64,000 bases of DNA from Kibdelosporangium aridum (GTDB lineage: Bacteria > Actinomycetota > Actinomycetes > Mycobacteriales > Pseudonocardiaceae). Each line of letters begins with the position of its first letter. Position 1 is the first letter of the stretch. Both the position numbers and the translations under genes were made by a program. The stretch is from contig NZ_FWXV01000004.1 in assembly GCF_900176515.1 (NCBI RefSeq), positions 434,001 to 498,000 on the forward strand. The letters run 5' to 3'. Positions 16,136 through 24,033 of the stretch are shown here, piece after piece. Under the pieces are notes generated by a model that saw only the letters and a list, made by a program, of their open reading frames with translations, was not told the DNA's origin and ran no database searches.

Positions 16136-16600
16136 GAAGTAGGGCTCGGCCCGCTCGTCGAAGCCATGCTGAATGCGCAGCCGAGTCGCGGGGTGGATGG
16201 GCAGCTCGTAGAGGAGCGACTCCTCCACCCACTCGGCGGCCTTGCTCTCACCCGCAGGACGCGGCTCGCCGCCGACCGGCCGAGCCCGGAAGCAGATCGA
16301 GAACTCCTGCCGCACGTCGCCGGGGCCGTACTCGATGACGTGCTCGGGATCGGAGTAGATGCCGATGAGCCCGGTGATCTCGACGTCGATCCCGGTCTCC
16401 GCCTTGGTCTGCCGGACGGCAGCGCTTGCGACGGTCTCGCCAACCCGCTGCACACCACCAGGAAGGTGGCAGAGGTTGGTGTCCTTGCGCCGGATGATGA
16501 GAAGGCGCCCACCCTCGTCGAGTGCGAAGACGCTGACGCCCACGACGATGGTGTTCGCCTGAGGAGCGTGCGCCTCAAGATAGTGGTCGATCCGGGCCAT
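16130..16600 (-). CDS. Nudix hydrolase with degenerate Nudix box
   Basis: About 156 residues with the Nudix fold. The box reads G-x5-E-x7-R-Q-T-K-A-E-T-G-I (from GGVQRVGE to AETGI), so the first glutamate after Arg and the first of the EE pair are replaced by Gln and Ala, while the second E and the Gly remain. Metal binding may be reduced. Flanking strands such as NTIVVGVSVFALDEGGRLLIIRR are normal for the family. I use the ATG at 16600; a GTG at 16615 is possible. The substrate is unknown. Confidence 0.85.
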   Translation of the reverse strand: MARIDHYLEAHAPQANTIVVGVSVFALDEGGRLLIIRRKDTNLCHLPGGVQRVGETVASAAVRQTKAETGIDVEITGLIGIYSDPEHVIEYGPGDVRQEFSICFRARPVGGEPRPAGESKAAEWVEESLLYELPIHPATRLRIQHGFDERAEPYFS

Positions 16601-16779
16601 ACCTCTGCTTACCACGCCCGACGGTTACCGGCGCGCTTTGAAGCGCCGACGCAGAACCTTTGTCCAGACAGGTTTCAGGGAGGACTGAAGCGGATTGTCC
16701 GCCTATGTGACTCCTGGCTACGTTCGCCCGGTCCCGGCCAAGGCGGGCACGACCGAAAAATTCCTGTCAGGGGGAACAA

Positions 16780-17250
16780 GTGCGGCGTCGGAAGTTCACT
16801 GCGTTCTTCATGGGTATCACCGTTGTGGCGTCGATGCTTTTCATCGCCTCACCGGCATCGGCTGCCGCGGGGAGGTTGTTCAACGCCGGACCCCAGATGA
16901 CCGGCTACTGCCTCGCGACCCACGAACCGTACGTTTTCGCGTACAGCAAGTGCAGCACCGAAAAGTACATCGACCAGAGGTGGGACGTCGTCAACTGGAA
17001 CAACGGGTACCGGATCCAGAGCCTGTACCTGCAAGGCTGCCTTACCGCGCGCGCGGATGGCAGTGTGTTCACCTACTACGGGTGCGAGAACTACCTCGAT
17101 GCGCGTTGGCGTCCGTACCGGGGTCAGTGGGGTATGTGGGAGAACGCGTACTACACGGAGCGCTGCCTGGCCGCGCATCCCAACGGCCACGTCTTCCTCT
17201 CACCGTGCAACCTGGATTACAGCGACCAGTACTGGTTCATGAACGACTGA
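16780..17250 (+). CDS. Secreted ricin-type beta-trefoil lectin-like protein
   Basis: A 156-residue secreted protein. Residues 1-28 form a Sec signal peptide (MRRRKF, hydrophobic core, ASPASA before the cut). The mature 128 residues hold QRW (66-68), ARW (108-110) and QYW (150-152), spaced about 42 residues like the Q-x-W repeats of ricin B domains, with paired cysteines (C44/C58, C87/C102, C129/C143). One domain of this type normally binds galactose- or xylose-like sugars. No catalytic domain is attached. The start is a GTG after GGGGGAACA. Confidence 0.85.
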   Translation: MRRRKFTAFFMGITVVASMLFIASPASAAAGRLFNAGPQMTGYCLATHEPYVFAYSKCSTEKYIDQRWDVVNWNNGYRIQSLYLQGCLTARADGSVFTYYGCENYLDARWRPYRGQWGMWENAYYTERCLAAHPNGHVFLSPCNLDYSDQYWFMND

Positions 17251-17268
17251 TCGTGTGATCTCAGGACA

Positions 17269-17302
17269 AAGGCCCGTCACCCAGCTTCCGGTGACGGGCC
17301 TT
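17269..17302. terminator. Bidirectional terminator between lectin and hemolysin III genes
   Basis: A perfect 13-bp stem AAGGCCCGTCACC with GGTGACGGGCCTT and an eight-base loop sits between two convergent genes, with AA/TT at the stem base in both directions. Confidence 0.85.
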
Positions 17303-17312
17303 CGACGTGGGG

Positions 17313-17987
17313 CTACGGGTACATCGCGAGCCAGATCGCGATGTAATGACAAATCGCCGCGAGGATGGTCGCCGCGTGGAAGAACTCGTGGTGGCCGAAG
17401 TGGCCGGGCCACGGGTTGGGCCACTTCGTCGCGTAGAACACCGCACCCACCGTGTACAGCAGGCCGCCTGCGAGGATCAGGACGAGTGCGGCGACGCCGG
17501 CGTGGGTGAGCAGGTCCGGGAGGACGAAGACGGCGACCCAGCCCAGCGCGATGTAGATCGGCGTGCCCAGCCATCGGGGGGCGTGTGGCCAGATGAGTTT
17601 CAGCGCCACGCCCGCGAACGCGCCGCCCCAGACCACCGCGAGGACGACCAGGCCTGTGTCGCGCGGCATCGCCAGCAGCGAGAAGGGGGTGTACGTCCCC
17701 GCGATGAACAAGAAGATCATCGAGTGGTCGAGGCGCTTCATCCATGCCCGGGTGCGCTCGTTCTCCCACCATGTGCGGTGGTACAGGGCGCTCACGCCGA
17801 ATAGGCCGAGCACCGTGGCGCCGTAAATCGATGTCGCGAGGGCGGCCATTGCCGATACCGTCAACGCCGCGAGCGAGATCAGCGCGGCGCCGGTGGCGAT
17901 CGAGACGAAGAATGACCAGAAGTGGAGCTTCCCCCGCATGCTCGGCTTGTCGGCAGGTGTGGGCCGGTCGAGTGTCGCTGCGGTCAC
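17313..17987 (-). CDS. Hemolysin III family (PAQR/TrhA-type) membrane protein
   Basis: About 224 residues with seven predicted transmembrane helices. Family motifs are present: SALYHRTWW with the conserved His after helix 2, RLDHSMIFLFIAGTYTP, and GHFGHHEFFHAATILAAICHY near the end, giving the three His plus Asp metal-site pattern of the PAQR/CREST superfamily. I start at the GTG at 17987; the frame extends to 18044 without homology-like sequence. It is divergent from the prenyl synthase gene, as in the mycobacterial Rv1085c-Rv1086 pair. Confidence 0.9.
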   Translation of the reverse strand: MTAATLDRPTPADKPSMRGKLHFWSFFVSIATGAALISLAALTVSAMAALATSIYGATVLGLFGVSALYHRTWWENERTRAWMKRLDHSMIFLFIAGTYTPFSLLAMPRDTGLVVLAVVWGGAFAGVALKLIWPHAPRWLGTPIYIALGWVAVFVLPDLLTHAGVAALVLILAGGLLYTVGAVFYATKWPNPWPGHFGHHEFFHAATILAAICHYIAIWLAMYP

Positions 17988-18311
17988 GAGTAACAAGGCT
18001 ACGGGAGGCGTTACCCCGCGCCAAAGGCCTAGCCCTGGTTCCACAGAGAACTCTTAGCTTTACGCTGTGCGACAACGGATGCGTGTGAGGCATAGGCCAC
18101 AGATCCCTGGCCTGATCGGCATGGCTGCGCTACCGACCGGGGCCACGACACGCTTACCCAGGCTTGGTCGCGCCGGTCATTTACGCACCGCAACACGCCC
18201 GACGCCGCCCCGCCCACGGCGTCGGAGGGCGCTGCGCGGTATCGGTCGGCTGTGGCGGCCAAGCCCGTCCGAGCGAAGCGAGGACAATCAAACGCAGTAC
18301 CCTCGGTCGTC
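17988..18311. other. Divergent intergenic region, hemolysin III / uppS-like
   Basis: This 324-bp gap holds promoters for both genes but no convincing ORF. A nine-bp stem, CCGACGCCG with CGGCGTCGG (18199-18207 and 18217-18225), lies about 90 bp before the uppS-like start and could form in its leader. No ribosome site is evident at the GTG at 18312. Confidence 0.5.
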
Positions 18312-19106
18312 GTGGATCGTCGGAGTTGGATCAGAAGGCGTGTCGCGGACATCGTGTACCGCCTGTATGAGGCGCGGCTGTCGGCGCAGGTGAAGGGCCT
18401 GAAGCGGCGGCCGAGGCACATCGGCCTGATGCTGGACGGCAACCGCAGGTGGGCACGTGCCGCCGGGTTCACCGACGTCGCGGACGGGCACCGGGTCGGC
18501 GCCGCGAAGATCGCGAAGCTGCTCGAGTGGTGCCAGGAGTCCGGCATCGAGGTCGTCACGCTGTGGCTGCTGTCCACGGACAACCTCAACCGCCCGGAGT
18601 CCGAGATCGTGCCGCTGCTGGAGATCATCGGCGACGTCGTCGACGAGCTGGCCGAGCCGGAGTTGCCGTGGCAGCTGCAGATCCTCGGTGCTTTGGACAT
18701 CCTGCCGCCGGAGACCGCCGACCGGTTGACGGCCGCGGCGGCGCGGACCAAGGGGCGATCCGGCCTGGTGGTGAACGCCGCAGTGGGTTACGGCGGGCGC
18801 CAGGAGATCGCGGACGCCGTCCGCAAACTGCTGCAGACCCACGCCGAGCAGGGCACGTCCATCGAGGAGCTGGCCGAGGTCCTCAGCGTCGACCACATCG
18901 CCGAGCATCTCTACACGTCCGGCCAGCCCGACCCTGACCTGGTCATCCGTACGTCCGGCGAGCAGCGGATGTCCGGCTTCCTGCTCTGGCAGTCCGCCCA
19001 CTCGGAGATGTGGTTCTGCGAGGCCTATTGGCCCGACTTCCGGCGCACCGACTTCCTGCGCGCATTGCGTGACTACGCCATCAGGCACCGCCGATTCGGC
19101 TCTTGA
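18312..19106 (+). CDS. uppS: Isoprenyl transferase (cis-prenyl diphosphate synthase, UppS family)
   Basis: About 264 residues. It joins isopentenyl diphosphate units with Z stereochemistry. Motifs: HIGLMLDGNRRWAR (catalytic Asp and substrate loop), LWLLSTDNLNRP, RTSGEQRMSGFLLWQSAHSE (diphosphate-binding RxSGExR) and FCEAYWPDF. The neighbour, a hemolysin III gene, matches the arrangement of Rv1086, the short-chain Z-farnesyl diphosphate synthase, so a short product rather than undecaprenyl diphosphate is likely but not proven. I start at the GTG at 18312 with no clear ribosome site; the frame is open from 18252. Confidence 0.93.
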   Translation: MDRRSWIRRRVADIVYRLYEARLSAQVKGLKRRPRHIGLMLDGNRRWARAAGFTDVADGHRVGAAKIAKLLEWCQESGIEVVTLWLLSTDNLNRPESEIVPLLEIIGDVVDELAEPELPWQLQILGALDILPPETADRLTAAAARTKGRSGLVVNAAVGYGGRQEIADAVRKLLQTHAEQGTSIEELAEVLSVDHIAEHLYTSGQPDPDLVIRTSGEQRMSGFLLWQSAHSEMWFCEAYWPDFRRTDFLRALRDYAIRHRRFGS

Positions 19107-19116
19107 GCGCACACGA

Positions 19117-19149
19117 AAATGGCCGGGAACCCGTGGTTCCCGGCCATTT
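19117..19149. terminator. Bidirectional terminator after uppS
   Basis: A perfect 15-bp stem AAATGGCCGGGAACC with GGTTCCCGGCCATTT and a three-base loop, between two convergent genes, with AAA/TTT at the stem base. Confidence 0.85.
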
Positions 19150-19163
19150 CACGTTTTACGACG

Positions 19164-19424
19164 TCAGTCGTCGATGCCGCCTGCCGCGCAGGTCTCGGTG
19201 ATCTGCGGGGACAGCACCGGCACTGCCGCGCCCAGAACGCCGACGTTGTTGCCGCACGCGCCGACGATCAGGTTGACGTTGATGTCCTTGGCGATGTCGA
19301 TGTCGTTCAGGTTGACCAGGCCAACCTGCCCGTTGTGCGCGCTGTTGATGTCAGCGAACGCCGGGGCGCCGAGCATCATCAATCCGGCCGCCGCGGCGGC
19401 GATAACACCAGCCTTCTTCAGCAC
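19164..19424 (-). CDS. Small secreted chaplin-like protein 1
   Basis: An 86-residue precursor starting at a GTG with TAGGAGAG upstream. Residues 1-24 are a signal peptide (LKKAGVIAAAAAGLMMLGAPAFA). The mature part of about 60 residues is Asn/Val/Gly-rich and hydrophobic with two cysteines (GACGNNVGVLGA and ETCAAGG) and the segment GLVNLNDIDIAKDINVN. This resembles chaplins and related small surface proteins of actinomycetes, which assemble into amyloid-like hydrophobic layers, but the NLNDIDI segment is not the classic chaplin core. Its paralogue lies 345 bp away in the same direction. Confidence 0.75.
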   Translation of the reverse strand: MLKKAGVIAAAAAGLMMLGAPAFADINSAHNGQVGLVNLNDIDIAKDINVNLIVGACGNNVGVLGAAVPVLSPQITETCAAGGIDD

Positions 19425-19491
19425 TTGACACACTCTCCTAAATGGGTCCAGGGCGGTTAGTGGAGAACAATGCCCTTTGCTCTCTTGCGGA

Positions 19492-19549
19492 GTGAACCTA
19501 CTCCGAATCATGGTGATAAAGGTCGGGTATTCCACCATCGTGTGACCCG
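19492..19549 (-). promoter_or_regulatory. Shared upstream motifs of chaplin-like gene 1
   Basis: Reading the plus strand, GTGAACCTACTCCG (19492-19505) and TCCACCATCGTGTGACCCG (19531-19549) lie 68 to 125 bases upstream of the start. Near-identical blocks in the same order precede the paralogue. The remaining 19550-19706 shows no gene. Confidence 0.55.
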
Positions 19550-19706
19550 GGCACGGTGAATCATCCCTATTCCGGTGATCTTCGTTTTTCTCGGCGTGTC
19601 GTATTGCCCTGGTTCAGGGCCACTGCCTGCGAGAACGTCGATGGTGTGCTCGGGCGGGATTACTGAACGTAACGCTGTCACCCATTGGTGAAGAAAGCGC
19701 GAAAAA

Positions 19707-19744
19707 GCGCAAGGGGCGCCGGAGTTCTCCGGCGCCCCTTGCGC
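19707..19744 (-). terminator. Intrinsic terminator of chaplin-like gene 2
   Basis: A 17-bp perfect stem GCGCAAGGGGCGCCGGA with TCCGGCGCCCCTTGCGC and loop GTTC. On the minus strand it is followed by TTTTTC, a proper U-run, and separates the paralogues. Confidence 0.88.
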
Positions 19745-19768
19745 TGGTTTTACCAGTAGTTACTGGTT

Positions 19769-20053
19769 TCAGTCGCCGTCGACGATGCCGCCGGCAGCGC
19801 ACGTGCCGGTGATCGACGGGGACAGGATCGGCACAGCGCCGCCCAGGACGCCCACGTTGTTGCCGCACACGCCGAGGACACCGTTGAGGTTGATGTCCTT
19901 GATGATGTCGATGTCATTCAGGTTGACGATGCCAACCTGGCCGTGCTTGGCGTTGTTGATGCCGGAGCCGTGGCCCTCGCCGGCGAAAGCCGGAGCGCCG
20001 AGCATCAGCAGTCCAGCCGCAGCCGCGGCAACCACACCAGCCTTCTTCAACAC
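19769..20053 (-). CDS. Small secreted chaplin-like protein 2
   Basis: A 94-residue precursor, start GTG with GCAGGAG ten bases upstream. The signal peptide LKKAGVVAAAAAGLLMLGAPAFA is nearly identical to that of protein 1. The mature part begins GEGHGSGINNAKHGQ, then repeats GIVNLNDIDIIKDINLN and the two-cysteine pattern GVCGNNVGVLGG and GTCAAGG. The two genes are a tandem duplication and each carries its own promoter and terminator. A cell-surface structural or hydrophobin-like role is inferred from the family resemblance. Confidence 0.75.
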   Translation of the reverse strand: MLKKAGVVAAAAAGLLMLGAPAFAGEGHGSGINNAKHGQVGIVNLNDIDIIKDINLNGVLGVCGNNVGVLGGAVPILSPSITGTCAAGGIVDGD

Positions 20054-20117
20054 TATTCCCACACTCCTGCAGTCGGGGATCTTTCGAGAAGCTCGAGCCA
20101 CGCCCGTTGTTCTCGCG

Positions 20118-20178
20118 GTGAAACCTACTCGGCAAATGTCGGGATTACCCCGCGATATCCACGATTGTGTGACCCGCG
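20118..20178 (-). promoter_or_regulatory. Shared upstream motifs of chaplin-like gene 2
   Basis: GTGAAACCTACTCGG (20118-20132) and TCCACGATTGTGTGACCCG (20158-20176) match the two blocks upstream of gene 1 in sequence, order and orientation, with spacing differing by about four bases. Confidence 0.55.
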
Positions 20179-20720
20179 AATTCCAAATATCCCCTAATAA
20201 GGTGTAGTTCGATTTTCGGCTTGCGGCCAGGCGAGTCGGTGCAGCGCTCCGCGTTGTGGCAGCTACGCAGGGCTATCGCGGCGGGACCGGGACCCACGGA
20301 CGGTCCTGTCGGCCCTGAAGATCAACTACCGAATGTGATCACGATCCCCCGTAAGGAGGATGTTCGGTGGGTGAACAAGCGGCTGCATCAAGCCCGTTGT
20401 ACCCGCTCTGAACAGGCCTTTTGTCGCTCCGTATGCGCCGGGACGGACCCTCCGGCGCGTTTCGTCATGGTGACCAATTGGCGAATCACCTGTGTGGCAG
20501 CCTGCGCCACCGACCGAAACGCAGGTAACTTTCGGAAGTGATGGGTCGTGCGCATGCGACCTGTCCCGGGAGGCCCTGGTCGTGGCAGTGACGAGCACGA
20601 GAGGGCCGGCACCGGGCCCTCGTTGGCGACGCGCCTAGCAGGCGGCAGTCGTCAAACCAGGGGCCAGTACCGGCCCAACGAGGAAAGCGGACGCCGTGCC
20701 GCGTTCGTCAGGGAGTTGCC
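20179..20720 (+). other. Structured leader region upstream of phoH2
   Basis: This stretch of about 540 bp has no normal-sized gene. It holds a 14-codon reading frame with a strong ribosome site (20367-20411), a 7-bp GC stem 24 bases later (GCGCCGG with CCGGCGC, 20435-20458), a CCGAAA/TTTCGG pairing near 20513-20536, and a GAGGGCC/GGCCCTC stem at 20601-20621. The pattern suggests a long 5' leader with attenuator- or riboswitch-like folding, but I do not recognise a known class. Confidence 0.4.
20367..20411 (+). CDS. Possible 14-residue leader peptide
   Basis: GTG start six bases after a near-perfect ribosome site (AAGGAGGA, 20353-20360), then 14 codons to TGA. The peptide is (M)GEQAAASSPLYPL. 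It is far below normal gene size, but the ribosome site is among the strongest in the window and a GC hairpin follows at once, as in attenuation leaders. No amino acid is over-represented enough to name a signal. Confidence 0.35.
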   Translation: MGEQAAASSPLYPL

Positions 20721-22118
20721 GTGACCGCACCGCGTTCGGCCAGGCGTTCCGCCGGCCAAGGTTCTTCCCGCAGTTCCTCCCGCGGCGCCTCGCGTCGTAC
20801 CACCCCCACCCGTCATGTCTACGTGCTGGACACCTCTGTGCTGCTCTCGGACCCTTGGGCACTGACCCGGTTCGCAGAGCACAGCGTGGTGCTCCCGCTC
20901 GTGGTGATCAGCGAACTGGAGGGAAAGCGGCACCACCCCGAACTGGGCTGGTTCGCCCGGACCGCCCTGCGCATGCTGGACGATCTGCGGCTGCGGTACG
21001 GCAGGCTCGACAAGCCGGTGCCGATCGGCGAGACCGACGGCACGTTGCACGTGGAGCTCAACCACTCGGATCCGTCGGTGTTGCCGGCCGGGTTCCGTAC
21101 CGATTCCAACGACGCCAGGATCCTGGCGTGCGCGCTCAACCTGGCTGCCGAGGACGCCAGCCAGATCGTCACCCTGGTCACCAAGGACATCCCGCTGCGG
21201 GTCAAGGCAGCCGCGGTCGGCCTGAACGCGGACGAGTACCGCGCGCAGGAAGTCACGCCGTCCGGCTGGACCGGCATGGCGGACGTCGAGGTGTCACAGG
21301 AAGTCGTCGACGCCCTGTTCGCGCAGAACGTCGTCGACCTGGCTGATTACGGCGTCGAGCAGGCGGCTGAGCTGCCCTGCAACACCGGTCTGCGGCTGCT
21401 GGCCGGAACGTCCAGCGCACTCGGCAGGGTCACGCAGGACAAGCAGGTCCGGCTGGTCCGTGGCGACCGTGAGGTCTTCGGGCTGCACGGCCGTTCGGCC
21501 GAGCAGCGCATCGCGCTGGACCTGCTGATGGACCCCGATGTCGGCATCGTGTCGCTGGGCGGCCGGGCCGGAACGGGCAAGTCCGCGCTGGCGCTGTGCG
21601 CCGGCCTCGAGTCGGTGATGGAACGCGGCCTGCACCGCAAGGTGGTCGTGTTCCGGCCGGTCTACGCGGTCGGCGGGCAGGAACTGGGCTACCTGCCCGG
21701 TTCCGAGAGCGAGAAGATGCAGCCGTGGGCACAGGCCGTCTTCGACACACTCGGCGCGCTGGTCAGCCAGCCGGTGATCGAAGAGGTGCTGGACCGCGGC
21801 ATGCTCGAGGTCCTGCCGTTGACCCACATCCGTGGCCGTTCGCTGCACGACGCGTTCGTCATCGTCGACGAGGCGCAGTCGCTGGAGCGCAACGTGCTGC
21901 TGACCGTGCTGTCGCGGTTGGGCACCGGCTCACGTGTGGTGCTCACGCATGACGTCGCCCAGCGCGACAACTTGCGGGTCGGCAGGCACGACGGCGTGGC
22001 GGCAGTGATCGAGAAGCTCAAGGGCCACCCGCTGTTCGCGCACGTCACGCTGACGCGCTCGGAACGGTCCCCGATCGCGGCCCTGGTCACCGAGATGCTG
22101 GAGGACTACCCCGGCTAG
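20721..22118 (+). CDS. phoH2: PIN-PhoH protein (PhoH2-type toxin/RNA helicase-RNase)
   Basis: A 465-residue fusion. After a basic Ser/Arg-rich start, residues 33-165 form a PIN ribonuclease domain with acidic positions D37 (LDTSVLLSD), E65 (ISELEGKR), D131 (SNDARIL) and D156 (TKDIPLR). Residues 250-465 form a PhoH ATPase with GRAGTGKS (281-288), the Walker B segment FVIVDEAQ and RSERSPIAALV near the end. Mycobacterial PhoH2 is a sequence-specific RNA-unwinding RNase. The start is a GTG with CAGGGAG upstream. No separate antitoxin gene is evident, although the 14-codon frame upstream is worth noting. Confidence 0.93.
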   Translation: MTAPRSARRSAGQGSSRSSSRGASRRTTPTRHVYVLDTSVLLSDPWALTRFAEHSVVLPLVVISELEGKRHHPELGWFARTALRMLDDLRLRYGRLDKPVPIGETDGTLHVELNHSDPSVLPAGFRTDSNDARILACALNLAAEDASQIVTLVTKDIPLRVKAAAVGLNADEYRAQEVTPSGWTGMADVEVSQEVVDALFAQNVVDLADYGVEQAAELPCNTGLRLLAGTSSALGRVTQDKQVRLVRGDREVFGLHGRSAEQRIALDLLMDPDVGIVSLGGRAGTGKSALALCAGLESVMERGLHRKVVVFRPVYAVGGQELGYLPGSESEKMQPWAQAVFDTLGALVSQPVIEEVLDRGMLEVLPLTHIRGRSLHDAFVIVDEAQSLERNVLLTVLSRLGTGSRVVLTHDVAQRDNLRVGRHDGVAAVIEKLKGHPLFAHVTLTRSERSPIAALVTEMLEDYPG

Positions 22119-22147
22119 TCGCTCACCTTTATCCGCCGAGCGGGCGC

Positions 22148-22951
22148 TCAGTCGAGCGCCCGCCTCATGAACCCTTTGATGCCGATCGCGCCGAACACGA
22201 TTACTGAACCCGCCATCACCACCATGTTCAGCCAGAGTGGGATGTGCGGCACCTGCGGGACGAGTTCGGCGCGCATCGCCTCGCTGACGTACGTCAACGG
22301 GTTGAGCGCGCACAGCACCTGGAACCATTCGAGGTTCTCCAGGCCACGCCACGGGAACTGGGTTGAGCCGGTGAACATCAGTGGCACCAGGATGATCGCG
22401 AACATGATGTTGATCCGGTTCGGCGGGACCAGCGTGCCCAGCACCATCCCGATGGCGGAGCCGACGAGCGAGCCGAGCACGACCACCACGACCACCAGCG
22501 GCCACGAGGACGCAGGCCACGTCACATCGTCCAGGATCAGGAACCCGACCGGCGCCATCAGCAGCGCGGACAGCACGCCGCGGATCGCGCCGAAGATCAT
22601 CTTCTCGATCGCGACGAGCGGAATCGGGATCGGCGCGAGCAGCCGGTCCTCGATCTCACGGGTCCACGCGAAGTCCATCACCAGCGGCATCGTCGTGCTC
22701 TGCAACGCACCGAAGAACCCGTTCAGCGCCACGACACCGGGCAGCAGGATCGCCGCGAAGCTGCCCTGCACGTAGCCAAGGTCGGCCAGCACCTTGCCGA
22801 AGATGAACAGGGTCAGGAACGGCTGGATGACGACCTGGGCGAGGAACGGGACGATCTCCCGCCAGGTCACGAAGATGTCCCGCCACAGCACCATGAAGAA
22901 CGTCCGCGTGGCGACGCTGACACCGGCGCGTGGCATGTCCACGGCGGTCAT
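22148..22951 (-). CDS. ABC-2 type transporter permease
   Basis: A 267-residue permease with six membrane segments, an amphipathic N-terminus (TRTFFMVLWRDIFVTWREIVPF) and the ABC-2 signature region NPLTYVSEAMRAEL before the last segments. It pairs with the ATPase encoded just upstream (four-base overlap) to form a drug/lipid exporter of the DrrAB/ NodIJ-like class. The segment IPIPLVAIEKMIFGAIRG is typical of that group. Confidence 0.9.
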   Translation of the reverse strand: MTAVDMPRAGVSVATRTFFMVLWRDIFVTWREIVPFLAQVVIQPFLTLFIFGKVLADLGYVQGSFAAILLPGVVALNGFFGALQSTTMPLVMDFAWTREIEDRLLAPIPIPLVAIEKMIFGAIRGVLSALLMAPVGFLILDDVTWPASSWPLVVVVVVLGSLVGSAIGMVLGTLVPPNRINIMFAIILVPLMFTGSTQFPWRGLENLEWFQVLCALNPLTYVSEAMRAELVPQVPHIPLWLNMVVMAGSVIVFGAIGIKGFMRRALD

Positions 22952-23997
22952 CGAAGCTCCCTGCCGGTCAGGTGGATGAATACGTCTTCAAGGCTCGGTG
23001 TGCCGATCGACAGGTCGCTCACGTCGCAGCCCAGGTCACCGAGGGAGCGAAGCACCGCGGGCAGCACGACCGCAGGTTCGACTTCGGTGTAGAGCCGGAA
23101 ATGGCCTGCGGTTTCGTCGGCCTGTGGTGGCATTCCTCCTGGCGGTGCGCCTGGAGGTGGGCCGCCCATCATCATTCCGGCGGGCGGCATGGCCGGTCCG
23201 CCGGACGCGATCTTCTCGACCCGTTGCACGCCAGGGATTTCCTCGAGCGCGGTGGTGACTTTGCCGGGATCGACGGAATCCAGCGAGACCGTGACACTCA
23301 CTGTCGTGCTACCAGGCAGATTCCTGGTCAGGGCGGCGGGCGAGTCGAGGGCCAGCAGTTTGCCGTGGTCGATGATGCCCACGCGGTCGCAGAGTTTGGC
23401 GGCCTCGTCCATGTCGTGCGTGGTCAGCACGACCGTCACGCCCTCATCGTGCAGTTGCTTGACCCGGTCGTGGACGAACAACCGCGCCTGGGGATCCAAA
23501 CCGGTCGACGGCTCGTCGAGGAACATCACCTTCGGCCGGTGCATCAACGCCCGCGCGATCATGATGCGCTGTGACTGCCCGCCGGAGATGATGTCGACCT
23601 TGTCGTTCGCCCGGTCGGCCAGTCCCATCCGCTCCAGCAACTCGTCGGCCCTGCGGTGGCGCTCCGCGCGTCCCATGCCGTGATAGGCCGCGTGGAACAA
23701 CAGGTTCTGCCTGATGTTGAGCGAGCGGTCCAAGTTGTTCCGTTGCGGCACCACAGCCAGCAGTTGCCGTGCGGTCGCCGGGTCCTTGGTGACGTCGACG
23801 CCATGCACCCTGGCGTCACCCGCGGATTTGATCACGCGAGTGGTCAGGATGCCGACCGTGGTGGTCTTGCCCGCACCGTTCGGGCCGAGCAGGCCGAACA
23901 CCTCACCCTGCTCGACTTCGAAGCTCAGCCCGGCAACCGCCGGTTTGGGGTTCTTCTTGTACTTCTTGATCAGGTCGACGACCTCGACTGCCCGCAC
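22948..23997 (-). CDS. ABC transporter ATP-binding protein (DrrA-like) with Met/Pro/Gly-rich insertion
   Basis: A 349-residue ATPase: Walker A GPNGAGKTTT, Q-loop VPQRNN, signature variant SGGQSQR, Walker B VMFLDEPSTGLDP and H-loop TTHDMDE. The C-terminal domain seen in DrrA-like ATPases (about residues 225-349) is interrupted at about 264-295 by a low-complexity segment (MPPAGMMMGGPPPG then APPGGMPPQ). It drives the adjacent ABC-2 permease. The insert is unusual and of unknown role. Confidence 0.92.
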   Translation of the reverse strand: MRAVEVVDLIKKYKKNPKPAVAGLSFEVEQGEVFGLLGPNGAGKTTTVGILTTRVIKSAGDARVHGVDVTKDPATARQLLAVVPQRNNLDRSLNIRQNLLFHAAYHGMGRAERHRRADELLERMGLADRANDKVDIISGGQSQRIMIARALMHRPKVMFLDEPSTGLDPQARLFVHDRVKQLHDEGVTVVLTTHDMDEAAKLCDRVGIIDHGKLLALDSPAALTRNLPGSTTVSVTVSLDSVDPGKVTTALEEIPGVQRVEKIASGGPAMPPAGMMMGGPPPGAPPGGMPPQADETAGHFRLYTEVEPAVVLPAVLRSLGDLGCDVSDLSIGTPSLEDVFIHLTGRELR

Positions 23998-24033
23998 GTG
24001 CTCAAACCTATTGTCGCGGTCAAATCGAATAGA

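Noticed and set aside
14027..17250. Secondary-metabolite gene cluster (ABM monooxygenase, TetR, sigma factor, Nudix)
   Set aside because: No synthase, tailoring set or transporter accompanies these genes; each looks like an independent regulator-target unit.
20179..20720. Known riboswitch class (c-di-AMP or c-di-GMP) upstream of phoH2
   Set aside because: Conserved core sequences of these classes could not be recognised by eye; a covariance-model search would decide.
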